Counted from the first letter of the stretch, positions 43,293-52,210 are shown. The stretch is 52,210 bases of DNA from Halomonas sp. 25-S5 (GCF_029889845.1 NZ_JARANV010000027.1:1-52210); one strand, 5' to 3'. Translations and numbers: made by a program. The notes: generated by a model not told the origin, from the letters alone.

Positions 43293-45212
43293 ATGCGACT
43301 GATCATCGCCGAGAAACCGAGCCTGGCCCGGGCCATCGCCGAGGCCCTGCCCGGCGCCCCCCGCCGCGACGACGGGGCCCTGGTGGTGGGCGACACCACG
43401 GTCACCTGGTGCCTGGGCCACCTGCTGGAACAGGCCCCGCCCGATGCCTACGATCCGGCCCTCAAGCAGTGGCGCCTCGATCACCTGCCGATCCTGCCGA
43501 GCCGCTGGAAGCTGATGCCTCGCCCCAAGGCCCGCGGCCAGCTGGCGGTGATCCGTCGGCTGCTCAAGTCCGCCCGCGAGGTGGTGCATGCCGGCGACCC
43601 CGACCGCGAGGGCCAGCTGCTGGTGCAGGAGGTGATCGAGCACCTGGGCTGGAAGGGGCCGGTGTCGCGGCTGCTGGTCAGCGACCTCAACCGCCCGGCG
43701 GTGCAGCGCGCGCTCGCCCGGCTCGAGGACAATGGCCGCTTCGAGCCCCTCTACCGGGCGGCCCAGTGCCGCGCGCGGGCCGACTGGCTCTACGGCATCA
43801 ACCTGACCCGGGCCTGGACGCTCATCGGCCGCCAGGCCGGTCACGACGGCGTGCTCTCGGTGGGCCGTGTCCAGACCCCGGTGCTGGGGCTGGTGGTGCG
43901 CCGCGACGCCGAGATCCGCGACTTCGTTCCCAAGCCCTTCTTCGTGCTGTGGGCCGACCTCGCCGTCGCGCAGGGCCGGCTGCGCGCCTGGTGGGTGCCC
44001 GGGGAGACCCATCCCCTCGACGACCAGGGGCGCCTGCTGGCCCGGGAACCGGCCGCCGCCCTGGCCGAGCGCCTGCCCGGTGCCGAGGGCCGGCTCACGG
44101 CACTCGAGAGCCGAGACAAGCGCCAGGCCGCCCCCCTGCCCTATGCGCTGTCGGCCCTGCAGGTCGACGCCGCCCGACGCTACGGGCTCTCCGCCAAGGC
44201 GACCCTGGACATCTGCCAGCGCCTCTACGAGCGCCACCAGCTGATCACCTACCCGCGCTCGGACTGCCGCTACCTGCCCGAGGAGCATTTCGCTGCGGCG
44301 CGGGCCACCCTGGAGGGCGCCTGCCGCCAGGACGAGACACTGCGTGGCTGGCTGGCCGGGGCGGATTTCTCGCGGCGCTCCCGGGCCTGGGACGACCGCA
44401 AGGTCGGCGCCCACCACGCCCTGGCGCCCACCGGCAAGCCCGCCGACCTCACGCGGCTCGACAAGGCCGAGGCCGATGTCTTCCGGCTGATCGTGCGCAA
44501 CGTGCTGGCCCAGTTCTATCCCGCGCTTTCCACCCGCGAGGTGAAGGCGGAATTCACCATCGTCGGCGAATGCTTCCGCGCCCGCGGCCAGGAGATCCTC
44601 GACCCCGGCTGGAAGCCGCTGTTCACCACCCGTGACGAGGCGCCGCCGCTGCCAGCGCTTACCGAGGGGGAGGCGTGCCGGGTCCAGGAGGCCGGGGTCG
44701 AGGACCGCGAGACCCGCCCGCCGGAGCCCTTCACCGACGCCAGCCTGATCAAGGCGATGATGAACATTGCCCGCTATGTCGAGGACCCGGCCGTCCGGCG
44801 CACCCTGCGCGAGCACGACGGCCTGGGCACCGAGGCGACCCGTGCCGGCATCATCGAGACGCTGGTGGAGCGCGGCTACCTGGTCCGCCAGGCCAAGGCA
44901 CTGCGCGCCACGCGGCTGGGCAGCGCGCTGATCGCCTCGCTGCCCGAGGCGGTGGGCCGCCCCGAGCGGACCGCGCTCTGGGAGCAGCGCCTGGGCGCCA
45001 TCGCCGAGCAGGGCGACGCCCCGGCCCCCTTCCTCGCGGCCCTGATCGAGGACCTGCATGGCCTGCTCGCCGCCGCCGACGCGGGCCGGATGCGCGAGGC
45101 GCTGCACGGCGCCCGGGGCGAGCAGGCCCCGACGCCGCGCGTGTCTGGCAGCAAGCGCCGCGGCGGGCCGCGCCGCAAGGCGGCCACGCCACGACGCACC
45201 CGCCGCTCATGA
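43293..45212 (+). CDS. topB: DNA topoisomerase III
   Basis: This type IA topoisomerase decatenates DNA. The TOPRIM domain starts MRLIIAEKPSLARAIAEALP and has HAGDPDREGQLL; the catalytic tyrosine is in LITYPRSDCRYLPEEHF. DASLIKAMMNIARYVED and GLGTEATRAGIIETLVERGY are the conserved later motifs. The C-terminus ends with a short basic tail and no zinc fingers. The length of 639 residues fits TopB. The start is set by homology. Confidence 0.95.
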   Translation: MRLIIAEKPSLARAIAEALPGAPRRDDGALVVGDTTVTWCLGHLLEQAPPDAYDPALKQWRLDHLPILPSRWKLMPRPKARGQLAVIRRLLKSAREVVHAGDPDREGQLLVQEVIEHLGWKGPVSRLLVSDLNRPAVQRALARLEDNGRFEPLYRAAQCRARADWLYGINLTRAWTLIGRQAGHDGVLSVGRVQTPVLGLVVRRDAEIRDFVPKPFFVLWADLAVAQGRLRAWWVPGETHPLDDQGRLLAREPAAALAERLPGAEGRLTALESRDKRQAAPLPYALSALQVDAARRYGLSAKATLDICQRLYERHQLITYPRSDCRYLPEEHFAAARATLEGACRQDETLRGWLAGADFSRRSRAWDDRKVGAHHALAPTGKPADLTRLDKAEADVFRLIVRNVLAQFYPALSTREVKAEFTIVGECFRARGQEILDPGWKPLFTTRDEAPPLPALTEGEACRVQEAGVEDRETRPPEPFTDASLIKAMMNIARYVEDPAVRRTLREHDGLGTEATRAGIIETLVERGYLVRQAKALRATRLGSALIASLPEAVGRPERTALWEQRLGAIAEQGDAPAPFLAALIEDLHGLLAAADAGRMREALHGARGEQAPTPRVSGSKRRGGPRRKAATPRRTRRS

Positions 45213-45228
45213 TCCCGGGAGGTGCGCC

Positions 45229-46164
45229 ATGACCCCAGCGACGCACTGGATCGTCGGCCCCGGCGCCCTGGGGCGGCTGATCGCCTTCCGGCTGGCCGGC
45301 CATGTCCCGGTGAGGCTGGTCGGCCGCCGCCCGCTTCCCGGCCGCCAGACCCTGGTCACCCCGGAGGGCGACACCCGGGTCCAGGCGCTTGCCATGGCCC
45401 GGGCCGATGCCCTGCCTCCAGAGATACCGGCCGTGGTGCACCTGACCACCAAGGCCCACGGCGCCGAGGCGGCCCACGCCGCCCTGGCCGTCCGGCTGCC
45501 TGACGGGGTGCCGCTGGTGCTGTGGCAGAACGGCTTCGCCTGTCAGCCACGGCTCAGCGAGCGCCATCGCGGCCCGGTACTCTGCGCCACCACCACCGAG
45601 GGCGCTCATGTGCAGGCCGACGACCGGGTAACCCATGCCGGCCATGGCCACACCTACCTCGGCACCCTGGACGGAACCCACGCGGACCTGGCCACCGCGC
45701 TGGCGCGCACCCTGACCGCCGCCGGGCTACCGGCCGAGGCGGTCGACGATATCCGCGTGCGGCTATGGCGCAAGCTCGCCGTCAATGCCGCCATCAATCC
45801 CCTGGTCGCCCGCTTCGCGATCCGCAACGGCCAGTTGCGCGACCGCCCCTTCCGCCCCCTGGTCGAGAGGCTGATCGCCGAGGTTGCGGTGATCCTCGCA
45901 GCCGAAGGCGTCGCCCCACCCGGCGGGGGCGGCCAGGAGGGCTGGCGGCAGCTGGTCTGGCAGGTCGTCGAGGCCACGGCGAGCAACCGGGCCTCCATGC
46001 TGCAGGACGTGCTGGCCGGCCGACTCACCGAACACGAGGCGATCCTCGCCCCGCTGCTCGCCGCGGCCGAGCGGCACGGCCTGGCGGCGCCCTGCCTGGC
46101 CGATCACCTGACCGCCCTGCGCCTCCGGGCGGCGGCATTGGCGGAACCTCCGGCGACTTGCTAG
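45229..46164 (+). CDS. panE: 2-dehydropantoate 2-reductase
   Basis: The enzyme reduces ketopantoate to pantoate with NADPH in coenzyme A synthesis. The N-terminal nucleotide-binding loop is WIVGPGALGRLIAFRLAG, the central part has LWQNGF and CATTTEGAHV, and the catalytic domain has LWRKLAVNAAINPLVA and RASMLQDVLAGRLTE. GGGAGG precedes the ATG. It lies 16 bases after topB and is probably co-transcribed. Confidence 0.92.
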   Translation: MTPATHWIVGPGALGRLIAFRLAGHVPVRLVGRRPLPGRQTLVTPEGDTRVQALAMARADALPPEIPAVVHLTTKAHGAEAAHAALAVRLPDGVPLVLWQNGFACQPRLSERHRGPVLCATTTEGAHVQADDRVTHAGHGHTYLGTLDGTHADLATALARTLTAAGLPAEAVDDIRVRLWRKLAVNAAINPLVARFAIRNGQLRDRPFRPLVERLIAEVAVILAAEGVAPPGGGGQEGWRQLVWQVVEATASNRASMLQDVLAGRLTEHEAILAPLLAAAERHGLAAPCLADHLTALRLRAAALAEPPATC

Positions 46165-46222
46165 TCTTGGGAGACAATGATTCCGGGCCGGCACCCCCAC
46201 TGCCGACTCAAGGTCGGAGATC

Positions 46223-46789
46223 ATGCAACCGGATTCACGCCTCGTTATCGCACTGGCTAGTGTCCTGGCGCTGTTGGCGCTGCCCTCGCAGGCCGATTCG
46301 CCCATGCCCGCCTACGGGGGCATGGCGCAGGATCTGATGCACCTCGACAACGGCATGATCATCCAGGGGCGCGGCGTCAAGACGCCCGACGGCTATACCT
46401 CGGGCTTTCGCCTCACCGCCGGCTTCACGCCACAGTACCTGCCGCGCCTCGATCTGGGCGCCGAATTCAGCTATCGCGAAAGCGATGACGTACCGGTGTC
46501 CCTCACCGATGGCCAGCAGCTGCTCGACACCACCAGCCTGGGTGGCAGCCTGGTGGCCGGCGTGCGTCTCGGGCCGCTCGGGCTCTACGCCAAGTCGGGC
46601 CTGGCGGAGTGGCAGGGCGACCCCGTCGGGGACGGCGACCCGCTTCGCGGGGGCACCGCCAGGGTGCAGGGCTTCGGGGCCCGCCTGCAGCTGCACCACC
46701 TGGTCAGCCGCCTGGAATTCGAGGAGATCAAAGCCCCGGCCATGAACCACCTCAACCTGATGACGGCGTCCATCCACTACCCGTTCTGA
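46223..46789 (+). CDS. Small outer-membrane beta-barrel protein (YfaZ-like)
   Basis: A signal peptide (RLVIALASVLALLALPSQA) leads a protein of 188 residues with alternating beta strands and a terminal aromatic residue (ASIHYPF), as in outer-membrane barrels. Strands such as GFRLTAGFTPQYL and LRLGPLGLYAKSG-like segments are visible. The function is unknown; it resembles the YfaZ type. GGTCGGAG precedes the ATG. Confidence 0.7.
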   Translation: MQPDSRLVIALASVLALLALPSQADSPMPAYGGMAQDLMHLDNGMIIQGRGVKTPDGYTSGFRLTAGFTPQYLPRLDLGAEFSYRESDDVPVSLTDGQQLLDTTSLGGSLVAGVRLGPLGLYAKSGLAEWQGDPVGDGDPLRGGTARVQGFGARLQLHHLVSRLEFEEIKAPAMNHLNLMTASIHYPF

Positions 46790-47205
46790 CCCTGCTCTCG
46801 CGCTCCTCACCCCGAGCCTCTCACGCAATATCGGCTGAATCGTCTACGGGCAACAACATTGCCCCGGTGCCTGCCGGGGCGGTGGCCTCAGTCCCCCCAC
46901 AAGGCCACCGCCAGCAAAGTCGCAACGGCCCCCATCACCTCCGACGGGCAACCAGCCGATCAGCCCCGGACCGAGCCTATTATCGCCAACCCAATGGCCG
47001 TGGCGAAACACGCTTGTGCCGCTGGCCTTGAGCATGATCCAGGTATCTTCCCGACGAGTGTCGAAACGAGCGGTTGCCCCTTCTGCTCGTGCCGCTCCTT
47101 CCCTTGATCATCGTCGCGGGTGCCCACATCATGTCACCACGGACAGCAGAGGAGTTTGACGTTTTCAGCCACAAGGCGGGGTTAAGGAAATCAGGATTGG
47201 GTGAC
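46790..47205. other. Stretch without a recognisable gene
   Basis: Frames here are short and compositionally odd. The open frame leading into the TVP38 gene from 47074 (MPLLLVPLLPLIIVAGAHIM...) is hydrophobic at its start and could be a gene remnant, but I cannot name it. It marks the beginning of an accessory region with several decayed genes. Confidence 0.4.
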
Positions 47206-47952
47206 ATGGCCAGGCATCAGAAGCATGAGGACGGCGCCCCTTCCCGCTTCTTTCCTACCTCGAGGCGGCGCATCCTCCTGGGCGTTATGCTGCTTGCCGC
47301 CTTTCTTGCCATTGCCCTGGTGCTGTGGCGTAGTGGTACGCTGGATACCCTGCTCACCGGCGATACCCTCGAGCAGGCGGTGATACGACTTGGTCCATTG
47401 GGGCCGATCCTGGTCATAGGCCTGATGACCCTTGCCATCGTCATGAGTCCGATCCCCAGTGCGCCGATCGCGCTTGCCGCCGGCGCGGCCTATGGCCATG
47501 CCTGGGGGACACTCTATGTCGCCATCGGCTCCGGTACCGGTGCGCTGATCGCGTTTTGCATTGCCCGCCTGCTGGGGTATGACGCCCTGAGGGCCTGGTC
47601 GGGCGTGCGCCCGCCCCCGAACCTGCTATACCGTTTCATTGACTCCCAGAACGCCCTGATGGCCGCCGTTTTCGCCACCCGGCTCATGCCGTTCGTCTCA
47701 TTCGACGTCATCAGCTACGCGGCGGGACTCTCACCTCTCAAGGCCTGGCGCTTCGCCGTCGCGACGCTGCTGGGGGTGCTACCAGCAAGCTTCCTGCTGG
47801 CGCATTTCGGCGACGAACTCGCCTCAGACGATCTGCGCCGCGCGGGTCTCACCGTGCTCGCGCTCGGCACCATTACCCTGCTCCCGCTGGCCTGGAAGGT
47901 CACGCCAGTACACGTGCGAGCGGCCCTCAGGCGCTGGCTTCACCTGGGATAG
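47206..47952 (+). CDS. TVP38/TMEM64 family membrane protein
   Basis: The 248-residue protein has about six membrane segments and the VTT/DedA-type core: IPSAPIALAAGAAYGHAWGT, LYVAIGSGTGALIAFCIARL, and FATRLMPFVSFDVISYAAGL. DedA relatives act in lipid scrambling and membrane stress. ATG at MARHQKHEDG is chosen because homology begins just after it; an upstream frame is possible. Confidence 0.85.
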   Translation: MARHQKHEDGAPSRFFPTSRRRILLGVMLLAAFLAIALVLWRSGTLDTLLTGDTLEQAVIRLGPLGPILVIGLMTLAIVMSPIPSAPIALAAGAAYGHAWGTLYVAIGSGTGALIAFCIARLLGYDALRAWSGVRPPPNLLYRFIDSQNALMAAVFATRLMPFVSFDVISYAAGLSPLKAWRFAVATLLGVLPASFLLAHFGDELASDDLRRAGLTVLALGTITLLPLAWKVTPVHVRAALRRWLHLG

Positions 47953-48240
47953 CCAGTCTGAGTCCCACCAAGCTCCCCTGGAGCCGATTATCATGGGAGT
48001 GACGACACTCTCTACCCTGTCATCCCTCGCTGACATCTCCATGACACCACGCACAAGCTCCGCCTTTTCCGCCTTGGCTTCACTGCATCGTTCAGGCGGG
48101 TGGCGGGGACCCCGGAAGGCGGGATTTGCATGATGTCGATCAAGGTGTGGTGCCATCCGCACCTTGGTGTTCCCCTTTCGCTTGACCATTGGGTACCACA
48201 AGGGATTTAGACTTTGAGCAACTTGGCAGTTCCCAAGCGC

Positions 48241-48360
48241 CTGAGCCAAGCTGCGGTGCTGCCGGAGCAGAAGGCCGGCAAGGTGAAGACGATGCATGCG
48301 GTGGTGCAGGTCGGTATCGCCATGGGGACTGGTACCAATGTCGCCAGGTCGATCAGCACG
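48241..48360 (+). pseudogene. Remnant of a heavy-metal P-type ATPase
   Basis: The frame contains VLPEQKAGKVK and, after only a few residues, VVQVGIAMGTGTNVARS. In copper/heavy-metal P-type ATPases these motifs are separated by the GDGxNDAPAL loop, which is missing here. Only this short fragment is left, so it is a decayed gene with an internal deletion. Confidence 0.65.
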
Positions 48361-48445
48361 GTGTCGGTGCTGGACAATGCCTTCGCCTCAGCCCGACAAG
48401 CACCTGACCGTGCAGGACGAAAAAAGATAGAGGGGAGTGTGCATC

Positions 48446-48784
48446 ATGTCGAAGCAAGAGCGCCGCCTCGGCGTCTCCGAGGTCAACCTAGTGACTCGCA
48501 AGCTGAAGCTCGAACCCTGCAATGAGGAAGCGTTAGGCCTCGCCATCGGGGAGATCGATGAGGTGTACGGGGTTGACAGAGTCGACTACGACACCGACAA
48601 GCGCAGGCTCAGCCTGGCCTATGATGCGTCGCGGCTATGCATCGACCATATCGAGGCGATCCTCGACCGGCACGCCATCGAGATCAGCAACGACTGGTGG
48701 ACACGTTTCAAGGAAGACCACTACCGGTTCGTCGACCAGAACATCAAGGACAATGCCAGTAAGGAGCCGTGGAGCTGCCATTGA
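48446..48784 (+). CDS. Small cation-transporter-like (HMA-like) protein
   Basis: The 112-residue protein starts MSKQERRLGVSEVNLVTRKL, has a ferredoxin-like pattern with YDTDKRRLSLAYDASRLCID and ends DNWWTRFKE-like text, then VDQNIKDN and WSCH. I recall this tail from small proteins next to copper ATPases, although the usual CxxC metal pair is absent. GAGGGG lies ten bases before the ATG. It follows the ATPase remnant, which supports a metal link. Confidence 0.6.
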   Translation: MSKQERRLGVSEVNLVTRKLKLEPCNEEALGLAIGEIDEVYGVDRVDYDTDKRRLSLAYDASRLCIDHIEAILDRHAIEISNDWWTRFKEDHYRFVDQNIKDNASKEPWSCH

Positions 48785-48879
48785 CGGCTCCGGTCATCAC
48801 CCGCCACCACCATATCGTACGGATCGCCGCCGAGCTGACGGGGTGTGTCACCGAATGCCGATAACGTGAAAGCCATCTC

Positions 48880-48965
48880 ACCGGCAGCATCGTCATCGTT
48901 CTCGACCTTTTCATGACGGGCGTGTTCCGACTTCCCGTCCTGCAGCGCAGCTTCCATTGGTCGCC
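48880..48965 (+). pseudogene. Fragment of a second ccdA-like gene
   Basis: About 86 bases (SIVIVLDLFMTGVFRLPVLQ, RSFHWSP) are near-identical to 51311-51396 of the intact ccdA-like gene in this window (SIVIVLGLFMTGMFRLPVLQ, RSFQWSP). The similarity stops sharply after it. It is a broken duplicate fused to unrelated sequence. Confidence 0.85.
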
Positions 48966-49161
48966 CGCGACAGAGAGCGCGCCCTATTGGTGGCGACCTT
49001 GTGCCGATGCCGTCTGGCCGGTCGAGACCGTGGATCAGGTGGCTGTCGAAGCCGAGCAGGTTCGCGTATTCGCCGGGCGAGTTGTCCGGCCCGCCGGGGT
49101 CCACTTTATAGAGCTGCTCACCAATCACGGCCATACCTGCCGTTATCGCCTGCGCTGCCAT

Positions 49162-49647
49162 CTTAAAGACCGTTTCAAGGCTGCACGCAATCGGCTGTGG
49201 CTGACCACGCCATATTTTCTTCCGGATGCGGGAACCCAGCGTGACTTGTGCCGCGCGGCATCAGATGGTGTCGATGTCAGAGTGCTGGTACCGGGAAAGA
49301 ACGATGTGCCTTTTGTCCAGTGGGCCTCACGAGCGACCTATTCCAGGTTGCTGGCTGCAGGAATCCGGATATTCGAGTACCAGCCCCGTGTATTACACGC
49401 CAAGACTCTTATCGTGGACGATGACTGGAGTACGGTGGGGTCTGCCAACCTCGACTACCGAAGCCTGTTCATCAACTACGAACTCACTCTGGCGGCAGAC
49501 TGCCAGTCACTGAACACCGCCCTGGCGACAATATTCGAGATTGACTTGAACGAGTCGATTGAGGTTCAGAGAGAACCTTGGTTGCGGCGGCCATTGAGCG
49601 CTCGAATGGCTGAATTCATCGGATGGAGTGCAAGGCATTGGCTATGA
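49162..49647 (+). pseudogene. Cardiolipin synthase / phospholipase D, C-terminal fragment
   Basis: The frame from about 49162 encodes LKDRFKAARNRLWLTTPYFL, then AASDGVDVRVLVPGKNDVPF, and the HKD motif VLHAKTLIVDDDWSTVGSAN. Only the second half of a cardiolipin synthase is present; the first HKD half is missing. The same frame is open upstream to 48913 and includes the ccdA fragment, so a chimeric protein could be made, but it would lack a complete active site. Confidence 0.85.
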
Positions 49648-49842
49648 TATCGACGCCATTCCCGTTGCGGGTTGCACTGGGAAGACACCGGGGGGCGGAA
49701 GCCTCTGAATTGACACGCATCAAGAGGGCGGTCACGCCAGTGGTCTATTGTGTTACCCCACAAGCACCCCCATGACATTCCGACCACCTGCTGGTAGTCC
49801 CCTACGTCCCGCCGGGGCCTCAACATCCAGGAAATGCATCTC

Positions 49843-50922
49843 ATGAAGAACTCTCTGCAAAGACCGTGGTTGGCTTGTCTCATGGCCGGCGTCGCCCTGG
49901 GAGCCTCGACTGCCGTCATGGCGGCCAACGACCGGGCATTCGTGCCGATGGGGACGGCAGATGCCGTGGGTATCATCGACCTGGATCGTCTGGAGGTGGT
50001 ATCGACCGTGACCGATACGATCAACACGCACGGCTCCGCCCTCACGCCCGACGGCCAGCAACTCATCCTTGGCAGTCTCACCCCTCATGAGTCCGGTCGC
50101 GAGATCGCTCGCCCCGAAGGGGTGACGGAAGACGAGCACGCGGCCCATCATGGCGATGGCGGAACGGTCTCCCTGGAGGAAGCAAGTACCGGCCTGCTCT
50201 ACGTCGCCGACACGGCCACGAGCCGCATCAGCAGGACCCTGGAGGTGCCGTCACCCGTGCACCATGTACTGGTCACACGCGATGGACGCCATGCCGTCTC
50301 GACCCATCCCATCGGCGGAGGCATCAGCGTGGTGTCGCTGGAAAGCGGCCAGGTGATAGCCTCCTTGCCCACGGGGCCCAACCCCAACTACCTGGTTCAG
50401 CAGGAAGCGGGTGGCCCGATACTGGTCAGCAATGCGGGTAACGGCACCATTAGCGAGGTCGATACTCAGCACTGGTTCGTGCAGCGTAATATCCACGTCG
50501 GCGGAAGCCCGGAGCACATGGTGCTCTCGGAGGACGGGGCACGCCTATACGTTAACGATGTTGAGGGAGGGAGAGTCATGGCGGTGGATCTTCCGACCGG
50601 GCGTGTGGCCGAAGAATACGAGATCGGCGCGGCACCTCATGGCATCGACCTGAGCCCGGATGGCCAGAGACTCTATGCGACGAGTCAAGGCGATAATCGC
50701 ATCGTCAGGATCTCCCTCAATGACGGCACACGGCATAGTGCCGAGCTGTCTCCGGCCCCTTACCATCTCGCCGTGGCAACTACCGATGGTCGGGTGCTGG
50801 TCACCAGCCGCGCAGAACCCCACCTGTGGATCCTCGACCCGGATTCCCTCGAGGTACTGCAGACAGTGGAACTGGGGGGCATCGGTCATCAGATCTCTCT
50901 CGAGGTGTCGCGACCAAGGTGA
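49843..50922 (+). CDS. YncE-like beta-propeller protein (periplasmic)
   Basis: The 359-residue protein begins with a signal peptide (LACLMAGVALGASTAVMAAN) and has seven-fold-like repeats with NxxxGTISEVDTQ, LYVNDVEGGRVMAVDLPTGR and LYATSQGDNRIVRISL. Such propellers bind ligands or metals in the periplasm. A His/Glu-rich insert (EDEHAAHHGDGG) near residue 90 could bind metal. It precedes the CcdA-like gene by about 120 bases. Confidence 0.8.
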   Translation: MKNSLQRPWLACLMAGVALGASTAVMAANDRAFVPMGTADAVGIIDLDRLEVVSTVTDTINTHGSALTPDGQQLILGSLTPHESGREIARPEGVTEDEHAAHHGDGGTVSLEEASTGLLYVADTATSRISRTLEVPSPVHHVLVTRDGRHAVSTHPIGGGISVVSLESGQVIASLPTGPNPNYLVQQEAGGPILVSNAGNGTISEVDTQHWFVQRNIHVGGSPEHMVLSEDGARLYVNDVEGGRVMAVDLPTGRVAEEYEIGAAPHGIDLSPDGQRLYATSQGDNRIVRISLNDGTRHSAELSPAPYHLAVATTDGRVLVTSRAEPHLWILDPDSLEVLQTVELGGIGHQISLEVSRPR

Positions 50923-51045
50923 AGATGACTGCCTGCCCTATGTGCGCCTCCCTCCAGCAGGCGCTGCCTCACCGAACCAGACCGGCAACCCTGACGGTTG
51001 CCGGTCGATCTCCTTCCACTTCATAGCATCCAGGTAGATTGCCCC

Positions 51046-51768
51046 GTGGACACGCTCTCCTCTATCGGCCTGATCGGCGCCCTCTTCGGTGGGCTGCTGT
51101 CATTCTTCTCGCCATGCACCCTGCCCTTGCTGCCCGCCTATCTGTCGGTGGTCACCGGCGGCAGTGCCGGCAAGGCGGACCGGCGCTTCGAGGCGTTGCT
51201 GCTGAGCACCTTCTTCGTCTTCGGCTTCAGCGTGGTCTTCATCCTGATGGGCCTGGGTGTCACCAGCATTGGCCAGCTCCTGCGCGGTTATCGCCAGGAG
51301 CTCAACTGGATCACCGGTAGCATCGTCATCGTGCTCGGCCTGTTCATGACGGGCATGTTCCGACTACCCGTCCTGCAGCGAAGCTTCCAGTGGTCACCCG
51401 AGCCGAGAGGGGGTTCCCCCATGGCGGCGACCTTCTTCGGCGTCTCCTTCGCCATCGGCTGGACGCCCTGCATCGGCCCAATCCTGGGGGCGATCCTGAT
51501 GGCCACCTCGACCACTGCCAATGCACAGGCCGGCATGCTCTACCTGGCGACGTACTCCCTGGGCCTGGCCATGCCCTTCCTGGCCAGCACTCTGCTGCTC
51601 AACAAGTTCAGCCACTACCGGGGCCGCCTCGGCAAGTGGAGTGCCTATGCGCGACCTGTCGCCGGCGTGATCCTGGTCCTAATGGGCTTGCTGATCGTCT
51701 CCGGGACACTTACCCGGCTCTCCAGCATCCTGGTGGACTGGTTCCCGGCCCTGGCCACAATCGGTTGA
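51046..51768 (+). CDS. ccdA: CcdA/DsbD-type thiol-disulfide membrane transporter
   Basis: The 240-residue protein has six helices with the two catalytic cysteines in SFFSPCTLPLLPAYLS and GWTPCIGPILGAILM. It carries electrons across the inner membrane for cytochrome c maturation or periplasmic thiol repair. GTG at 51046 is taken as start because homology begins directly after it. A partial copy lies at 48880-48965. Confidence 0.9.
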   Translation: MDTLSSIGLIGALFGGLLSFFSPCTLPLLPAYLSVVTGGSAGKADRRFEALLLSTFFVFGFSVVFILMGLGVTSIGQLLRGYRQELNWITGSIVIVLGLFMTGMFRLPVLQRSFQWSPEPRGGSPMAATFFGVSFAIGWTPCIGPILGAILMATSTTANAQAGMLYLATYSLGLAMPFLASTLLLNKFSHYRGRLGKWSAYARPVAGVILVLMGLLIVSGTLTRLSSILVDWFPALATIG

Positions 51769-51937
51769 GGGGCCAACCGAACCGCATAAGCAGCGTCTCC
51801 TTCGTCATCTCCACGGATCGCCGTCCACTGCCATGACGTTCTCCTGTGCCTCCAGTGGCTGGTAGGCCTGCACGTAGGGCGTACCCTCGTGCCAGCCGGA
51901 CTCGATCGCCTTGTTCGGCGAAGGCGTGGTGCATTGA

Positions 51938-52117
51938 CTGACGCTATCCTCGGCCGGCCTGTTTCCGGTGGTCGTGCTTGTCTATACATGGCTAGCCCAC
52001 CGCGAGGAACGGCAGATGCGGGCTCGGTTCGCTGACGCCTATCGCGCCTCTGAGCAGCGGGTACCGATGATTATTCCTCGCTGGGGGCAGTGGCGGAAGC
52101 TAGGAGCCTGTCGGACT
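51938..52117 (+). pseudogene. Isoprenylcysteine methyltransferase-like C-terminal fragment
   Basis: The plus strand reads FPVVVLVYTWLAHREERQMR, then ARFADAYRASEQRVPMIIPR. This is the C-terminal pattern of the ICMT/phospholipid methyltransferase family (ExxxxxRFGxxYxxYxxxVPxxIP). No start or N-terminal half is found upstream, and the frame ends in the MITE sequence. It is a remnant cut at both sides. Confidence 0.6.
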
Positions 52118-52210
52118 TAACGCTGATCTACTGCGAGAACCGGTCTTTCGGCCAACTTCATTCGATCTGATTCGTTAAATAGCGGGCTATTCGCCTCATC
52201 AGATCGATAA
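52102..52210. mobile_element. MITE-like element, copy 2 (cut by window end)
   Basis: The sequence starts AGGAGCCTGTCGGACTTAAC and matches the reverse complement of 39522-39414 with five differences over 109 bases. The rest lies beyond the window. It follows the methyltransferase remnant and may have broken it. Confidence 0.8.

Noticed and set aside
47074..47205. Hydrophobic N-terminal extension of the TVP38 protein
   Set aside because: The extension has no counterpart in the family as I know it, and a good ATG lies at 47206.

Overview
The window looks like a chromosomal segment of a GC-rich gammaproteobacterium, probably a Halomonas relative. This rests on protein style and gene content (proS, yejK, rfaH, ampG, topB, panE, trxC), not on a database match. 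An AT-rich foreign element of about 15.06 kb sits inside it. Both ends of the window carry mobile-DNA edges: the end of an IS3-type element at 1-183, and a miniature inverted-repeat element that runs off the right edge at 52102.

Region by region. 1-6656: an IS3-type end, then a type I restriction-modification operon on the minus strand (hsdM-hsdS-rhuM/Fic-hsdR). A small enterobacterial-type REP palindrome sits between hsdS and the RhuM-Fic gene. 6740-7000: tandem GC-rich intergenic repeats. 7054-16643: housekeeping and accessory host genes, namely a parvulin, an ABC exporter pair, a truncated carbamate kinase, yejK, a flavodoxin-fold reductase, a GGDEF protein, trxC, an ABC exporter and a 3-hydroxyisobutyrate-dehydrogenase-like enzyme. 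16757-33854: a MoxR-type AAA ATPase / VWA-protein operon split by the foreign element. 33859-46789: a SatD-like/DUF3307 pair behind an array of TAGCC half-sites, proS, a lytic transglycosylase, a probable ccoM behind an FNR/Anr-type promoter, an FKBP, rfaH, ampG, a SEC-C/TPR protein, topB, panE and an outer-membrane barrel. 46790-52210: an accessory region holding a TVP38 protein, a YncE-like propeller and a CcdA-like protein, mixed with fragments of decayed genes (P-type ATPase, cardiolipin synthase, a second ccdA, an isoprenylcysteine methyltransferase-like protein).

The element is bounded by a perfect 39-bp direct repeat (17276-17314 and 32337-32375) that lies within the AAA ATPase coding sequence. 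It encodes a tyrosine integrase, an SF2-type origin-binding-like helicase, a winged-helix-like protein, several small zinc-finger proteins, and a head module: portal, head-tail adaptor, acidic scaffold-like protein, lambda gpD-like decoration protein, lambda gpE-like capsid protein and large terminase. It also encodes a tape-measure protein. I recognise no tail tube, sheath, baseplate, fibre, lysis, small-terminase or repressor gene. The simplest reading is a capsid-encoding phage satellite, or a very reduced phage that borrows a tail. Nearly all genes are read right to left. An independently transcribed secreted protein and an unknown 190-residue protein lie at the far end as likely cargo.

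The most unusual signal is a two-module structured RNA upstream of the virion operon (27337-27561, minus strand). Several positions that mismatch on the plus strand become G-U pairs on the minus strand. One internal hairpin ends in a U tract, so the RNA looks like an attenuator or a put-like antiterminator. Integration leaves the host ATPase core with a 36-residue foreign tail and detaches its C-terminal domain and the downstream VWA gene, so excision would act as a switch for that operon.
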